NCBI GenBank assembly: GCA_937891465.1
Contig: CALAHF010000055.1
Span: 1 to 64,000, forward strand
Direction of reading: 5' to 3'
DNA: 64,000 nucleotides
DNA from: an uncultured Verrucomicrobiales bacterium
GTDB lineage: Bacteria > Verrucomicrobiota > Verrucomicrobiia > Verrucomicrobiales > DEV007
Each line of letters opens with the position of its first letter. Position 1 is the stretch's first letter. This document shows, piece after piece, positions 47,880-56,835 of this stretch. Below the pieces are notes generated by a model that saw only the letters and a list, made by a program, of their open reading frames with translations, searched no databases and had not been told where the DNA came from. The position numbers and the translations under genes are program-made.

Positions 47880-49757
47880 TCATTTCTCCAATCGAACCGT
47901 TTTCAGCTCGACAACAATTTCGCCCTCGGTCGGAACGGGAAGCGCAATGCCGATTCGCCCCTCGGGAGTCCACTTCTGCCACGCATCCGACTTTGTGCAG
48001 TCGATCACATACTGATGCCACTGCCCATCAGCAGTCGGCTTGAAAGGTAGATCATCGCCTTTCCAGGCGGTATCGCGCAGCACCGCCCGGCCCGCGCCCA
48101 CCGAGGTGCCGCCGGAAATTTTCATCTCAAATCGGAGCTTGGAGTATTTCTCCGGATCCACGTCCATGCCCCGGTAAAGAAGAGGCGGTGTGGCGCCGGC
48201 TTTCACTGTCACTTTGCAGATTCCGTTTTCGATCACGGGGTCTGAAACCAGGTCTTTGGTCTTCGCCTTATGAAGCCTTCCGTCAAATTTCTTAGATTCA
48301 AAATCCAGGACAATATCGTCAGGCAAGTTGGCGGGCGAACCGAGTTGATCTCGTAGCGGAATGAAATAATCCGGATTCTGATTCACCACTTCGGATTTCC
48401 AATCATCAAACGCCGTGTTCATCGCTGCGTATTTTTCCGGCATCTGCTCCGCGAGGTTTTCGGTTTCGTCCAAATCATCCTTCAGATTAAATAGCTCGTC
48501 TTTGTGCTCGGTGGACCATTTCTTTTCACCTACATACTTGAACGAGCGCAGCAGTTTCCAGTCGCCGGAGCGGAAGGCTTCCTGGCGCAGATAGTTTCCA
48601 CGCCCGCCCCAGTCACGGCGACGCCAACCAAAGTCACGCGGCAGGTCGTTTTTCTCCAGCAGGTTGATGCCGTCCAGGACACGACCGTCCGGCACGTGTT
48701 TTAATGCATCGGCAGCCGCGAGCGCAGTAACCGAGGCATCCATCATAATTGAGGGTTGGTCGCTGACGGTGCCGGCCGGAATTTTGCCGGTCCACTGCAT
48801 CAGGCAGGGAACGCGGATGCCGCCCTCCTCAAGGTGCTGCTTCGATTTTTTCAGCGGCCAACAGTTGCCCGAAAGCATGCCGCCGTTGTCGCTGGTAAAG
48901 ATGATCAGCGTGTTCTCCAGCTGGCCCTGTTCTTCCAGGGTTTGAAAAATCCTGCCAATGTGCAAATCAAGATGTTCGACCATACTAACGTATGCTTTTC
49001 GACCCTCTGGAGTATTGGACTTGGGACTGGCATCAAATGCAGTGGTTGGGGCTGCAGCAGGGTCCTGCAACGGCGCATGCGGAATCGACCAAGGCAGGTA
49101 GAGGAAGAACGGATCGTTCTGATTTTCTGCAATAAACTCGATCGCCTTATCGGTCCAGAGATCGGTCAGGTATTGGCCTTCCAAATTGGTGACGCGATTG
49201 CCGCCGGTTTCGAAAAGCATGGGACGACCATTGCAGTCGTTGTTCTTATTCTGGTGCTGAAAGTATCCGGTGTTGTGGTCGATGATTAACCAATCATCGA
49301 ACCCGTGCGCGCCCGGCCAGGAGACGCCCAGCGTTTCGCCCACATTCCATTTGCCATAGACCGCAGTGGCGTAGCCAGCCTGTTTTAGCCACATGCCAAT
49401 CGTCGGATCTTTCGACGCAACGACGCCATCAGGTGAACTGGCATAGGCCTCAGCCCACTCGCCGAGACGATTCGGATAACGGGCCGTCAGGAGAGCGCGG
49501 CGCGACGGCGAGCAGATCGGAGCAGCGGAATGGAAGTCAGTGTAGCGCACACCATTCTTTGCCATGCGATCCAGATTCGGTGTCGTGATCGGCGTGTTGT
49601 TCGGCGCTTCACCATGTGCCTCGGGATTGTAGCTGCTCAGGTCTCCGTAGCCGAGGTCATCGGCCAGCATGAAGATGACGTTAGGTTGATCTGCTGACAC
49701 ACCGACCGTGCCCAAAGCTCCCAACAGGGGTGCCATGAATAAAGGTTTCATCATCAT
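47880..49757 (-). CDS. Secreted sulfatase in ECF-sigma operon
   Basis: 625 residues with an N-terminal signal (KPLFMAPLLGALGTVGVSA). The catalytic domain begins DQPNVIFMLADDLGYGDLS and has formylglycine motif CSPSR, then GKWNVG, SIPHAPLQDP and FTSDNGG. The last 130 residues form a beta-sandwich (DIVLDFESKKFDGRLHKAKT) like a carbohydrate-binding module. Its ATG overlaps the anti-sigma stop by four bases, so it is the third gene of an operon whose first two genes are a sigma factor and its regulator, suggesting signal-controlled production. DNA here looks more GC-rich than around glgC. The substrate is unknown. Confidence 0.93.
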   Translation of the reverse strand: MMMKPLFMAPLLGALGTVGVSADQPNVIFMLADDLGYGDLSSYNPEAHGEAPNNTPITTPNLDRMAKNGVRYTDFHSAAPICSPSRRALLTARYPNRLGEWAEAYASSPDGVVASKDPTIGMWLKQAGYATAVYGKWNVGETLGVSWPGAHGFDDWLIIDHNTGYFQHQNKNNDCNGRPMLFETGGNRVTNLEGQYLTDLWTDKAIEFIAENQNDPFFLYLPWSIPHAPLQDPAAAPTTAFDASPKSNTPEGRKAYVSMVEHLDLHIGRIFQTLEEQGQLENTLIIFTSDNGGMLSGNCWPLKKSKQHLEEGGIRVPCLMQWTGKIPAGTVSDQPSIMMDASVTALAAADALKHVPDGRVLDGINLLEKNDLPRDFGWRRRDWGGRGNYLRQEAFRSGDWKLLRSFKYVGEKKWSTEHKDELFNLKDDLDETENLAEQMPEKYAAMNTAFDDWKSEVVNQNPDYFIPLRDQLGSPANLPDDIVLDFESKKFDGRLHKAKTKDLVSDPVIENGICKVTVKAGATPPLLYRGMDVDPEKYSKLRFEMKISGGTSVGAGRAVLRDTAWKGDDLPFKPTADGQWHQYVIDCTKSDAWQKWTPEGRIGIALPVPTEGEIVVELKTVRLEK

Positions 49758-50704
49758 CTTTTCTCTACTGTGGAGTTTTGTCGTTGGGCAGGGTGAACCG
49801 TCACAATTGTCGCTTTCATATCATCAATATACCGAGACGAGCCGGCAGACGCCTTAGGCAGATCAACCGCCGCGACCGAGAAGACAATGGTCTTCGTGTT
49901 GGCCGGTAGATCCATTCTCAGCTTTCCTATATGCCAGTCGGTCGAGCCTGCAGGTATGAGCACCGGCTTGCGAGCTGCGCTGGTGACTTGATCGTCCAGC
50001 TTCTCCGTGCTGCCGCTGATCTCGTCGGCGCCCGCCGTGAACGCCCGCAGCACCAGGAGCATCCGACTTTGATTCACAGCTCCGTCGCAAAAGAAGGAGG
50101 CAGAAAACTCCACCGCAGCGTCCTCGGCCGAGACCAGATGACTGACGTCCACGATCTGTTCGATCCGGGAATAGGGTCGATCTTCCACCGGCTGCATTTT
50201 CATCATGAAGCGGCCCTGCTTCGGTTCCACAGCGGAGTCTCCGGACGAGATGGTATGTGAAGCATCGCCGTTCCAACGATTCAAAGTTCTTGGAATCACG
50301 GCAGGAACAGACGTGCTTGTTTCCTCAAATCCCGGATCCACTAGAGACACCTTGATTCGTGTCACATCAGGGATTTTTGGAACCGCATACGCCCAGACAA
50401 CTGAAGAGGTCAGGATGCCGATCATGATTCCCGCCGCCGCCGTGGTCAGAGGACGCCAGGAAAACCCGTTGGACTTGTGAATCGTGGGCCGGTCAGAAAA
50501 CAACTGAGCCTCCTGTAATGCGCTCGCCGCTTTTGCGCTCGACTCCAGTGCCATGTCGAGATTCGCGTAGTCAAGATAGAGCGTTCGCAGTTCTCCATCG
50601 CACTCCAGCGCCTGCTCAAGCTCGGCGGATTCCTCCGGCGTCGCGATCCCGGCAAAGTGCTTCTGAATCAGGTCGTGCCACTCGTCGATGTTTTCGTTCT
50701 TCAT
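49754..50704 (-). CDS. Single-pass anti-sigma-factor-like membrane protein
   Basis: 316 residues from ATG at 50704. The cytoplasmic N-terminus (WHDLIQKHFAGIATPEESAELEQAL) is the helix-rich region typical of FecR-like/anti-sigma sensors. One membrane helix follows (TTAAAGIMIGILTSSVVWAYA), then about 200 residues outside the cytoplasm, rich in beta strands (RIEQIVDVSHLVSAEDAAVEF). Both its start and stop overlap neighbouring genes by four bases (ATGA), tying it to the sigma factor before it and the sulfatase after it. The likely role is to hold the sigma factor inactive until an external, probably glycan, signal arrives. No FecR motif was recognised. Confidence 0.75.
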   Translation of the reverse strand: MKNENIDEWHDLIQKHFAGIATPEESAELEQALECDGELRTLYLDYANLDMALESSAKAASALQEAQLFSDRPTIHKSNGFSWRPLTTAAAGIMIGILTSSVVWAYAVPKIPDVTRIKVSLVDPGFEETSTSVPAVIPRTLNRWNGDASHTISSGDSAVEPKQGRFMMKMQPVEDRPYSRIEQIVDVSHLVSAEDAAVEFSASFFCDGAVNQSRMLLVLRAFTAGADEISGSTEKLDDQVTSAARKPVLIPAGSTDWHIGKLRMDLPANTKTIVFSVAAVDLPKASAGSSRYIDDMKATIVTVHPAQRQNSTVEKR

Positions 50705-51237
50705 GTCGCTTCTTCCTGGTCGAGAGTTTGGTTCACGCATTCCAGCAAGGTGCGGCGGATGCGGTGCAGTTTTTTGTAAAGTGCCATCGGGGTCTGCCCG
50801 AGATCTTTGGCCAGCTCATCGATCCGGTTTCCGTTCGTGTAGGCCGTCAGGACGAGATCCCGAAGAGGTTCGGGAAGTTTCCGCAGGCAGCCGTCCAGCG
50901 CCTCCTGCTGGGTGAGAAATCGGTCTTCAGACGCAACCGCTTCGTCGGCAAGCCGGGCGACTAACTCATCACCAAACACCAGCCGTTCGCGTTTGCGATC
51001 CCGCATCAGGCCGAGTGCTTTGTATTTGGCAATACCGAAGGCCCAGGGCTTGAAGTCGCGTGAGCGGTCGTATTCCTCGAACTTCTCCCACAGGGTAATC
51101 GTGGTGAGCTGAAACGCTTCGTCCGCATCTGACTTCAAGGAAAGAATCGCCCTCAGAAACGCACGAATCGCCGCCTCGTGCTCGGCGAGCAGGCGGAGGA
51201 ATTCGTTTTGTTTCGGAGACTCTTGAGGAGATGACAT
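50701..51237 (-). CDS. ECF-type sigma factor
   Basis: 178 residues. Region 2 is visible as DEAFQLTTITLWEKFEEYDRSRDFKPWAFGIAKY, which includes the helix that contacts core polymerase and melts the -10. Region 4 is visible as LRDLVLTAYTNGNRIDELAKDLG followed by TPMALYKKLHRIRRTLLEC, the DNA-binding helices. This resembles the ECF subgroup of Rhodopirellula and Verrucomicrobium. It is the first gene of the sigma, anti-sigma, sulfatase operon and probably directs the operon's own transcription. Its stop overlaps the anti-sigma ATG. Confidence 0.9.
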   Translation of the reverse strand: MSSPQESPKQNEFLRLLAEHEAAIRAFLRAILSLKSDADEAFQLTTITLWEKFEEYDRSRDFKPWAFGIAKYKALGLMRDRKRERLVFGDELVARLADEAVASEDRFLTQQEALDGCLRKLPEPLRDLVLTAYTNGNRIDELAKDLGQTPMALYKKLHRIRRTLLECVNQTLDQEEAT

Positions 51238-51564
51238 AAAGGCGTTCTACCCACTATTTCCCCGAGAGCCGCGCATTTGCCGAAAAAATTGTGGTTTTCT
51301 CTGATTTTGGTGGGATGGGGACTAACCTTGGGCTAATCGTACTTTCAGCCGAAATATCAATTCGCCAATCTTACTCTATGTATTCATGAATCAACAGGGC
51401 GGTAAGCTGGCTCGACAGCGGTCTGAGGATTTTGCGATAGCAGAACCGGAACAGCCCTTACCTAAAAGGTTGGTTCGTAAAACTCGATTTTTGGACACAC
51501 GCAGACACGCCGTGGTTCAAACTTTATTTTAGTTCACCGAGCAGCTATTCTCTTCTATCTAAAA
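51238..51564. other. Divergent intergenic region with degenerate repeat copies
   Basis: The 327-base gap separates the divergent sigma-factor and DUF1501 genes. It holds remnants of the palindromic repeat near 51385-51400 (ATGAATCAACAGGG) and 51458-51480 (TACCTAAAAGGTTGGTTCGT). No gene is seen, and no promoter consensus is strong enough to name for either gene. Confidence 0.5.
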
Positions 51565-52983
51565 ATGAGTCCTCGATTTCAACCATCTCGCCGAACTTTA
51601 CTGAAGCAGTCCGCCTGCGGGTTCGGTTCATTGGCGTTATCTGGAATGGCTGGATCGGCAAATGCAACGGTCCTCAGCAATCCGCTGGCCGCAAAAGATC
51701 CGCCGATGATTCCGCGAGCCAAACGGGTCATATTTCTCTTTATGCAAGGTGGACCGAGCCAAGTCGACACGTTCGATTTGAAGCCGGAATTGCAGAAACG
51801 CAGCGGCGAGAAAATGAAGTTTTTCTATCCGCGAACAGGGCTTCATGAAGAAATGACGCTCTACGGTTCACCGTGGGAACACAAGCGTTACGGCGAGACG
51901 GGCCACGCCATTTCCGATCTGTTTCCTCACATTGGCAAACACGTCGATGATCTTTGTTTTCTTCATGGAATGCAGACAGAAGGCGTTGCCCACGGGCCGA
52001 GCACGCTTTTCATGCACACCGGCGCGACAAATTTGATCCGGCCTTCGATGGGTTCCTGGGTGATGTATGGGCTGGGCACGGAAAACGCGAATTTGCCCGG
52101 CTTTATTTCGATCGGGCCGTCATCAGCAAATGGTGGGCCGCGAAATTTCGGGAACGCTTTTTTGCCAGCCGATTTCCAGGGAACTGCGATCGGACGCGCG
52201 GGGTTGCCTGCGAAAAAAGCCACCATCGAACACCTTACGAATTCGAATCTCTCGTATGCTGAACAACGGAAACAATTGGAGTTTTTGCAGAAGCTGAACC
52301 GCACTCAAATCACGCAAAACCAAGCGGAAGCGGACACGAATTTAGAAGCAGTCATCAATTCATTTGAACTAGCCCATCGGATGCAGTCGGCTGCGCCGGA
52401 CGTGATGGATCTCGAAAGCGAATCTAAAGCCACGCAGGAGCTTTACGGAATCGACGAAAAACATACGGAAGATTTCGGCCGCCAATGCCTCACGGCACGT
52501 CGCCTCGCCGAGTCTGGCGTCCGTTATATTCAGGTCAACTACTCGGACAACGGGTCAAATCCGAGGTGGGATCAACACAGTAATTTGCCGAAACACGCTC
52601 ATCACGCAGCCGCCACCGACAAACCAGTCGCCGGTCTTCTTGCCGATTTGAAAGCACGCGGTTTGCTCGAAGATACGATCGTTTGGTGGGGCGGAGAATT
52701 TGGCCGAACCCCGTTTTCGCAAGGGAAAGACGGCCGTGATCACAATCCGCGAGGTTTCACCGTTTGGCTTGCTGGCGGTGGTTTCAAACCGGGAATGCGA
52801 CACGGTGCGACCGACGAATTTGGAAACGAAGCGATCGCTGGGAAAGTTCACATGCATGATTTGCACGCCACGATTTTGCATCAGCTTGGGTTAAATCACG
52901 AGCAGCTAACCTATCAATACGCCGGACGCGATTTTCGACTGACCGATGTGCATGGAAATGTCGTGCATGAGGTGATTTCCTAA
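51565..52983 (+). CDS. DUF1501-domain protein with Tat-type signal
   Basis: 472 residues. The N-terminus (SRRTLLKQSACGFGSLALSG) is a twin-arginine-like signal. The DUF1501 core follows: RVIFLFMQGGPSQVDTFDLKP, then WWGGEFGRTPFSQGKDGRDHNP and HDLHATILHQLGL. These proteins belong to the alkaline-phosphatase/sulfatase fold and are usually encoded beside a large cytochrome-type DUF1549/DUF1553 partner. No such partner is adjacent here; the flanking genes are an ECF sigma operon and an ABC operon. It is therefore an orphan. The biochemical function of DUF1501 is not settled. Confidence 0.92.
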   Translation: MSPRFQPSRRTLLKQSACGFGSLALSGMAGSANATVLSNPLAAKDPPMIPRAKRVIFLFMQGGPSQVDTFDLKPELQKRSGEKMKFFYPRTGLHEEMTLYGSPWEHKRYGETGHAISDLFPHIGKHVDDLCFLHGMQTEGVAHGPSTLFMHTGATNLIRPSMGSWVMYGLGTENANLPGFISIGPSSANGGPRNFGNAFLPADFQGTAIGRAGLPAKKATIEHLTNSNLSYAEQRKQLEFLQKLNRTQITQNQAEADTNLEAVINSFELAHRMQSAAPDVMDLESESKATQELYGIDEKHTEDFGRQCLTARRLAESGVRYIQVNYSDNGSNPRWDQHSNLPKHAHHAAATDKPVAGLLADLKARGLLEDTIVWWGGEFGRTPFSQGKDGRDHNPRGFTVWLAGGGFKPGMRHGATDEFGNEAIAGKVHMHDLHATILHQLGLNHEQLTYQYAGRDFRLTDVHGNVVHEVIS

Positions 52984-53040
52984 AATCACATTTTCCCTAG
53001 CGCAACGCCTCAACCTCGCTAAAAATGAGGGCGCTCCTGA

Positions 53041-53892
53041 ATGATCCGCTTTCTCGTCCAGCGTTTTTTGATTGCCCTGATTCGACTCGCAGTCGTTTTG
53101 GGCATTCTCGGATTGGTGACTGAAATCGCGATTGGCCTGAAGGGAGGCGATGAACCGATGCGCCACGTTTGGCAATGGTTTTCGGCAAAATCTTTCCCGC
53201 CTGATTTTGTCCCACGGCTCATGGCGAGTCTTCGCGTGTTATTGATCTGTTGGACGGTTGTGATGATTCTTGGGCTCGGCATCGGCATTTTTCGGGCACG
53301 ACTACGTCAGGCAAAGTCCCTCGAAATCGTCTGGTTGCCATTTGTGGCGCTGACCTGGGCGCCCGCGTTTTGGCTGATCGGATTGGTGGCACTTTGGCTG
53401 ATGGAACGATGGGGGCATCCTGGTTTTGCCGACGGCCAGGCACCGATTGGCGGAGCAGAAACCCAAGCCGTAAATCAGTGGTGGCATGCCATGATTCTCG
53501 GAATTATTCTCGCGGCGGGAGCGATTGGCTGGCAATTTCGCACCTGTACCACTGGGATTCGCGACAGTGCCAAACAGGGATTTGTCCGCGCGTCTTACAT
53601 GCGTGGGCATCGACGCTCAATCATTTTTTACGACCATGTTTTGAAAAATTCGATGGATGCACTCACCGGAATTGTTGATCGCGGATTGCCGGCAACGCTG
53701 GGGATGCTTGCCGTTTCTGAATGGGCGTTTCGCTATCCAGGACTCGGCCAATTCATGATAGAGAGCGCTCGAAATGCCCTCCCCGATCAAATTTTCATTG
53801 GCGCGGCAATTTTCTCAACCATCGCAATCCTCATGTCGATGATTGCCGAATGGATTTACGGAGGGCTCGACAGACGCGTTCGCACATCATGA
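53041..53892 (+). CDS. Dipeptide-type ABC transporter permease (DppB-like)
   Basis: 283 residues, somewhat short for the family. About six hydrophobic segments are visible (for example LIALIRLAVVLGILGLVT and VLLICWTVVMILGLGIGIF). An EAA-like loop that should contact the ATPase is present as GFVRASYMRGHRRSIIFY, and the last third reads GIVDRGLPATLGMLAVSEWAFRYPGLGQFM, typical of DppB/OppB. Its TGA overlaps the ATG of the next permease by four bases (ATGA), so they are made together. No substrate-binding protein gene is nearby. The transported molecule is unknown. Confidence 0.85.
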   Translation: MIRFLVQRFLIALIRLAVVLGILGLVTEIAIGLKGGDEPMRHVWQWFSAKSFPPDFVPRLMASLRVLLICWTVVMILGLGIGIFRARLRQAKSLEIVWLPFVALTWAPAFWLIGLVALWLMERWGHPGFADGQAPIGGAETQAVNQWWHAMILGIILAAGAIGWQFRTCTTGIRDSAKQGFVRASYMRGHRRSIIFYDHVLKNSMDALTGIVDRGLPATLGMLAVSEWAFRYPGLGQFMIESARNALPDQIFIGAAIFSTIAILMSMIAEWIYGGLDRRVRTS

Positions 53893-54788
53893 GCTCGCCC
53901 ACCGCCGTCGCCACCGGTCCTCCGGAAAAAAATAAGCGCCGCCCCAAATGGCGCGAGGCCTTGGCGCGAATCGCCGCCCGCTTTTGGTATGGTCGAAATG
54001 TTTACCTGACCGCGATCGGCTACCTATTTCTGCTCATCTTTTTCTGGATGACAGCGGCGTTTCTCGATTCCGGGTCGGCGACGTCTGTTTGGTACCCGCC
54101 AGGAGACGGTCACCTTTTCGGAATCAATGCACGCGGGCAAGATGTCTTTCATGCTTCGCTTGCAGCGGGGACAAAATCCATTTCAGCAGCTCTCCTTGCA
54201 GCATTTTTTGGCGTTGGCCTCTCCATATTGAGCGGTTGGGGCATCGCTTTATCTCGAAGGAGCGCCCCGAGTTTTGTATGGCTTCGACGCATCTCCCGAT
54301 ACGGCGGTTTTTGCCCCGCGCTGATATTCGTCCTCATTATTTCCGCGGGTTGGGGCGCCGGATTTTGGAAGCTTGTATTTCTCTTTAGCCTTGTTGTTCT
54401 CGTCTTCACGCTCTCCCGAATCAGCGATTGGTTTGAAGAGCTCGAAGACCGTGGCGGCACCATCGCCGCCGAAATCCTCGGTCTAACTCGATCTCAAACC
54501 ATTCGGGCAAACTACATTTCCTTCGTCGCCAAACGGGGAATCGCTCTCGCCTGCACCCTCATTCCCGGACTCATCCTTGGTGAAATTGCCCTATCATTTG
54601 TCGGATTCGGCCTCGGCCCAACCAGTTGGGGCGGACTTCTAGCTGAGGGCATGCGGGTCCTTTTCGAAGCCCCGTGGCTTACCATTTATCCCGGCTTCAT
54701 CATCACGGCAACGCTTCTCACTCTCAGTCTGCTGGGCTGGATGGCCCGAAAATCCATGAACGGCGACATCCCGCCGCGCATGTTTTGA
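53889..54788 (+). CDS. Dipeptide-type ABC transporter permease (DppC-like)
   Basis: 299 residues from the ATG that overlaps the DppB-like stop. A membrane helix near residues 40-60 (VYLTAIGYLFLLIFFWMTAAF) precedes the DppC hallmark GDGHLFGINARGQDVFHASLAAG. The terminal part, LILGEIALSFVGFGLGPTSWGGLL, closely matches the family end. The coupling loop (IAAEILGLTRSQTIRANY) is present but diverged. It should pair with the DppB-like protein in one complex. The ATPase gene follows 12 bp after the stop. Confidence 0.85.
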   Translation: MSSPTAVATGPPEKNKRRPKWREALARIAARFWYGRNVYLTAIGYLFLLIFFWMTAAFLDSGSATSVWYPPGDGHLFGINARGQDVFHASLAAGTKSISAALLAAFFGVGLSILSGWGIALSRRSAPSFVWLRRISRYGGFCPALIFVLIISAGWGAGFWKLVFLFSLVVLVFTLSRISDWFEELEDRGGTIAAEILGLTRSQTIRANYISFVAKRGIALACTLIPGLILGEIALSFVGFGLGPTSWGGLLAEGMRVLFEAPWLTIYPGFIITATLLTLSLLGWMARKSMNGDIPPRMF

Positions 54789-54800
54789 TTTCCCTGACTC

Positions 54801-55700
54801 ATGCCTGAAACCGCTCCCATCGAAAAACGCAGCCTGCTTCTCGAGATCGAAAATCTCACGGTCGAGCATCGCACTCCGCGGGGCGACACCGTGCTCGCTC
54901 CGCGCAATGTCAGTTTGTGGGTGAACCGTGGCGAAATCCTCACGCTTGTCGGCGAGCGCGGCGCGGGAAAGTCTGCGATCACTCAAGCAATGGCGGGCGT
55001 TCAATTTCCAGGCTCCAAACAAACCAGCGGCGAAATCCGATTTAACGGCAAAGACCTCAGTAAATTAACTGTCACTCAGCTTCGCGATTTTCAGCGAAAA
55101 AACGTCGCCTTTATCCTGCGAGATCCACATTCCCAGCTGAATCCGTTCATCACGATTCGCGAACATTTGCGGGAAACAATCGAGCTTGCCCGCCAAAAAT
55201 CGAAGTTTGGAAACGAAGCCGATTGGGCCCCGATTTTTTATGAAGTCGGCATCATTGAACCCGAGAAAATTCTCGATCACCGTCCCGATGATCTCTCCAC
55301 TGAGCTCGCCATGCGAATCATGCTGGCGACCGCGCTTTTTACCGAAGCCGGGTTACTCGTTTGTGATCAAGCAACGGCAGAGATTGAACCGGCTACCGCC
55401 CTTCACATTCACGAACTCCTGCGACAACTTCGCAGCGAGCGAAATCTCGCGATTTTGATGACGACCGACAATCTCTTCAACATCGAAAAAATCGCCGATC
55501 GGGTCATCATACTTTTTGAAGGCGGCATCGTCGAAATCGGGTCCGCTGATCGTATTATCCGACAACCGAAAAATGATTACACCCGCGCGTTACTCGACGC
55601 CGTTCCCCGACTGGGCCAAAAACGCGCCCGCCTCGGCGAGTTGGGCGAAAACGAGATTAGCGAAGGACGTATTGCGATTAACAAAAATTCGGGCATATAA
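54801..55700 (+). CDS. Degenerate ABC ATPase of DppD/OppD type
   Basis: 299 residues in the dipeptide-transporter ATPase family. Walker A is intact (GERGAGKS, 51-58). The other catalytic motifs are not. The Q-loop Gln is Arg107 (LRDP in place of FQDP). The signature LSGG is LSTE (165-168). The Walker B glutamate is Gln190 (CDQATAE in place of DEPT). The switch histidine is Thr222 (TTDN in place of THD). ATP binding is plausible but hydrolysis is not. It is the only ATPase with these permeases, whereas dipeptide systems normally carry two. The Mrp-type ATPase gene begins nine bp downstream. It may be a regulatory pseudo-ATPase; decay is less likely because the frame and fold are intact. Confidence 0.88.
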   Translation: MPETAPIEKRSLLLEIENLTVEHRTPRGDTVLAPRNVSLWVNRGEILTLVGERGAGKSAITQAMAGVQFPGSKQTSGEIRFNGKDLSKLTVTQLRDFQRKNVAFILRDPHSQLNPFITIREHLRETIELARQKSKFGNEADWAPIFYEVGIIEPEKILDHRPDDLSTELAMRIMLATALFTEAGLLVCDQATAEIEPATALHIHELLRQLRSERNLAILMTTDNLFNIEKIADRVIILFEGGIVEIGSADRIIRQPKNDYTRALLDAVPRLGQKRARLGELGENEISEGRIAINKNSGI

Positions 55701-55709
55701 GACACCTCC

Positions 55710-56756
55710 ATGATTCAAGAAGACCAAATCCGCGAACAACTTGGCAAGGTGAACTATCCCGGCTTCAGCCGCGATATCATTTCATTCGGCCTCGTCAAAG
55801 GCATCGAAATCGCCGATTCCGGTGACGTCGTCGTGAAACTCAGCCTCGCGACACGCGATCCGAAAGTGCCAAAAACCATTCACGAAGAGACCATGGCGGC
55901 GCTAAGTTCAATCGATGGAATCGGCAAGGTCACGATCGACTTCGACATCAAGGAACCCGCTCAGCCAGAAGGCGGTGCATCAACTTCGTCCGGGCAATCT
56001 GCCATCCCCGGCGTGAAAAAAATCATCGCCGTTGCTTCCGGAAAAGGCGGCGTCGGAAAATCAACCGTGGCGACCAACCTCGCCATCGCGTTGCAAAAAG
56101 GCGGCGCCAAAGTCGGCCTCTGCGATTGCGATTTGTACGGCCCCAGCGTTGCGATGATGCTCGGAATTGGCGACGAAAATCCGATGGCGACCGAGCAAAA
56201 CGAGATTATTCCAATCGACGCGCACGGAATCAAAGCCATCTCGATGGGGAATTTAATCAGCGACGACTCCGCCGTAATCGTGCGTGGACCGCTCGCGACG
56301 CGCTACATCCAGCAATTCCTTCGCCAATGCCGCTGGGCTGATGATGGCGAGCTCGATTACCTCATTCTCGATCTCCCACCGGGAACGGGCGACATTCAAC
56401 TGACCATCGTTCAAACCGTCGCCCTCGACGGCGCGATCATCGTGACGACTCCGCAAGAAGTGGCCCTGATTGATGCGCGGAAAGCGATTTCGATGTTCAA
56501 AAAAGTGAACGTTGGAATCTCAGGAATGATCGAAAACATGGCGTGGTTCGAATGCGATCACGGCACCAGATACCCCATTTTCGGAGAAGGTGGCGGAAAA
56601 GCCGAGGCCAAAAAAATTGGCGTTCCCCTTTTAGGACAAATTCCGATCGACCCCCTCACCGGCAAACGCGCCGACGAAGGCACGCCGGTAGCCCTGCTCG
56701 ATCCAGCCGAAAATGCGATCAGCGCAGCGTTCGCGGAAATTGCGAAGCAGGTTTGA
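55710..56756 (+). CDS. Mrp/ApbC-family P-loop ATPase
   Basis: 348 residues. The N-terminal MIP18/DUF59 domain (SRDIISFGLVKGIEI) is followed by a deviant Walker A (SGKGGVGKSTVATNLA) and YLILDLPPGTGDIQL of the Mrp/NBP35 group, which assembles or carries Fe-S clusters. The metal site is unusual: where relatives have CxxC (as in CSNC) this protein has only one cysteine (FECDHGTRYPIF), so cluster binding by the usual dimer bridge is doubtful. It is the fourth gene of a tight operon with two permeases and a degenerate ABC ATPase; spacing to the ATPase is nine bp. The stop is followed by a palindromic repeat. Confidence 0.9.
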   Translation: MIQEDQIREQLGKVNYPGFSRDIISFGLVKGIEIADSGDVVVKLSLATRDPKVPKTIHEETMAALSSIDGIGKVTIDFDIKEPAQPEGGASTSSGQSAIPGVKKIIAVASGKGGVGKSTVATNLAIALQKGGAKVGLCDCDLYGPSVAMMLGIGDENPMATEQNEIIPIDAHGIKAISMGNLISDDSAVIVRGPLATRYIQQFLRQCRWADDGELDYLILDLPPGTGDIQLTIVQTVALDGAIIVTTPQEVALIDARKAISMFKKVNVGISGMIENMAWFECDHGTRYPIFGEGGGKAEAKKIGVPLLGQIPIDPLTGKRADEGTPVALLDPAENAISAAFAEIAKQV

Positions 56757-56783
56757 TTGCGAATCCAGCAGTCACCCATTTTT

Positions 56784-56835
56784 CGAAGCAATAGGGTTTG
56801 TTCGGCGAATCATCGAACGCACCCTATCTGTTTAA
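56784..56835. repeat. Palindromic repeat family, one copy
   Basis: Left arm CGAAGCAATAGGGT (56784-56797) is perfect; the right side (ACCCTATCTGTTTA from 56821) has drifted. An inner GTTCGGCGAAtc and CGAAC remain. It lies about 27 bases beyond the Mrp stop. Confidence 0.75.

Noticed and set aside
54801-55700. Pseudogene status for the degenerate ABC ATPase
   Set aside because: The frame is intact, the length is normal and Walker A is preserved, so selection to keep the protein seems more likely than decay.
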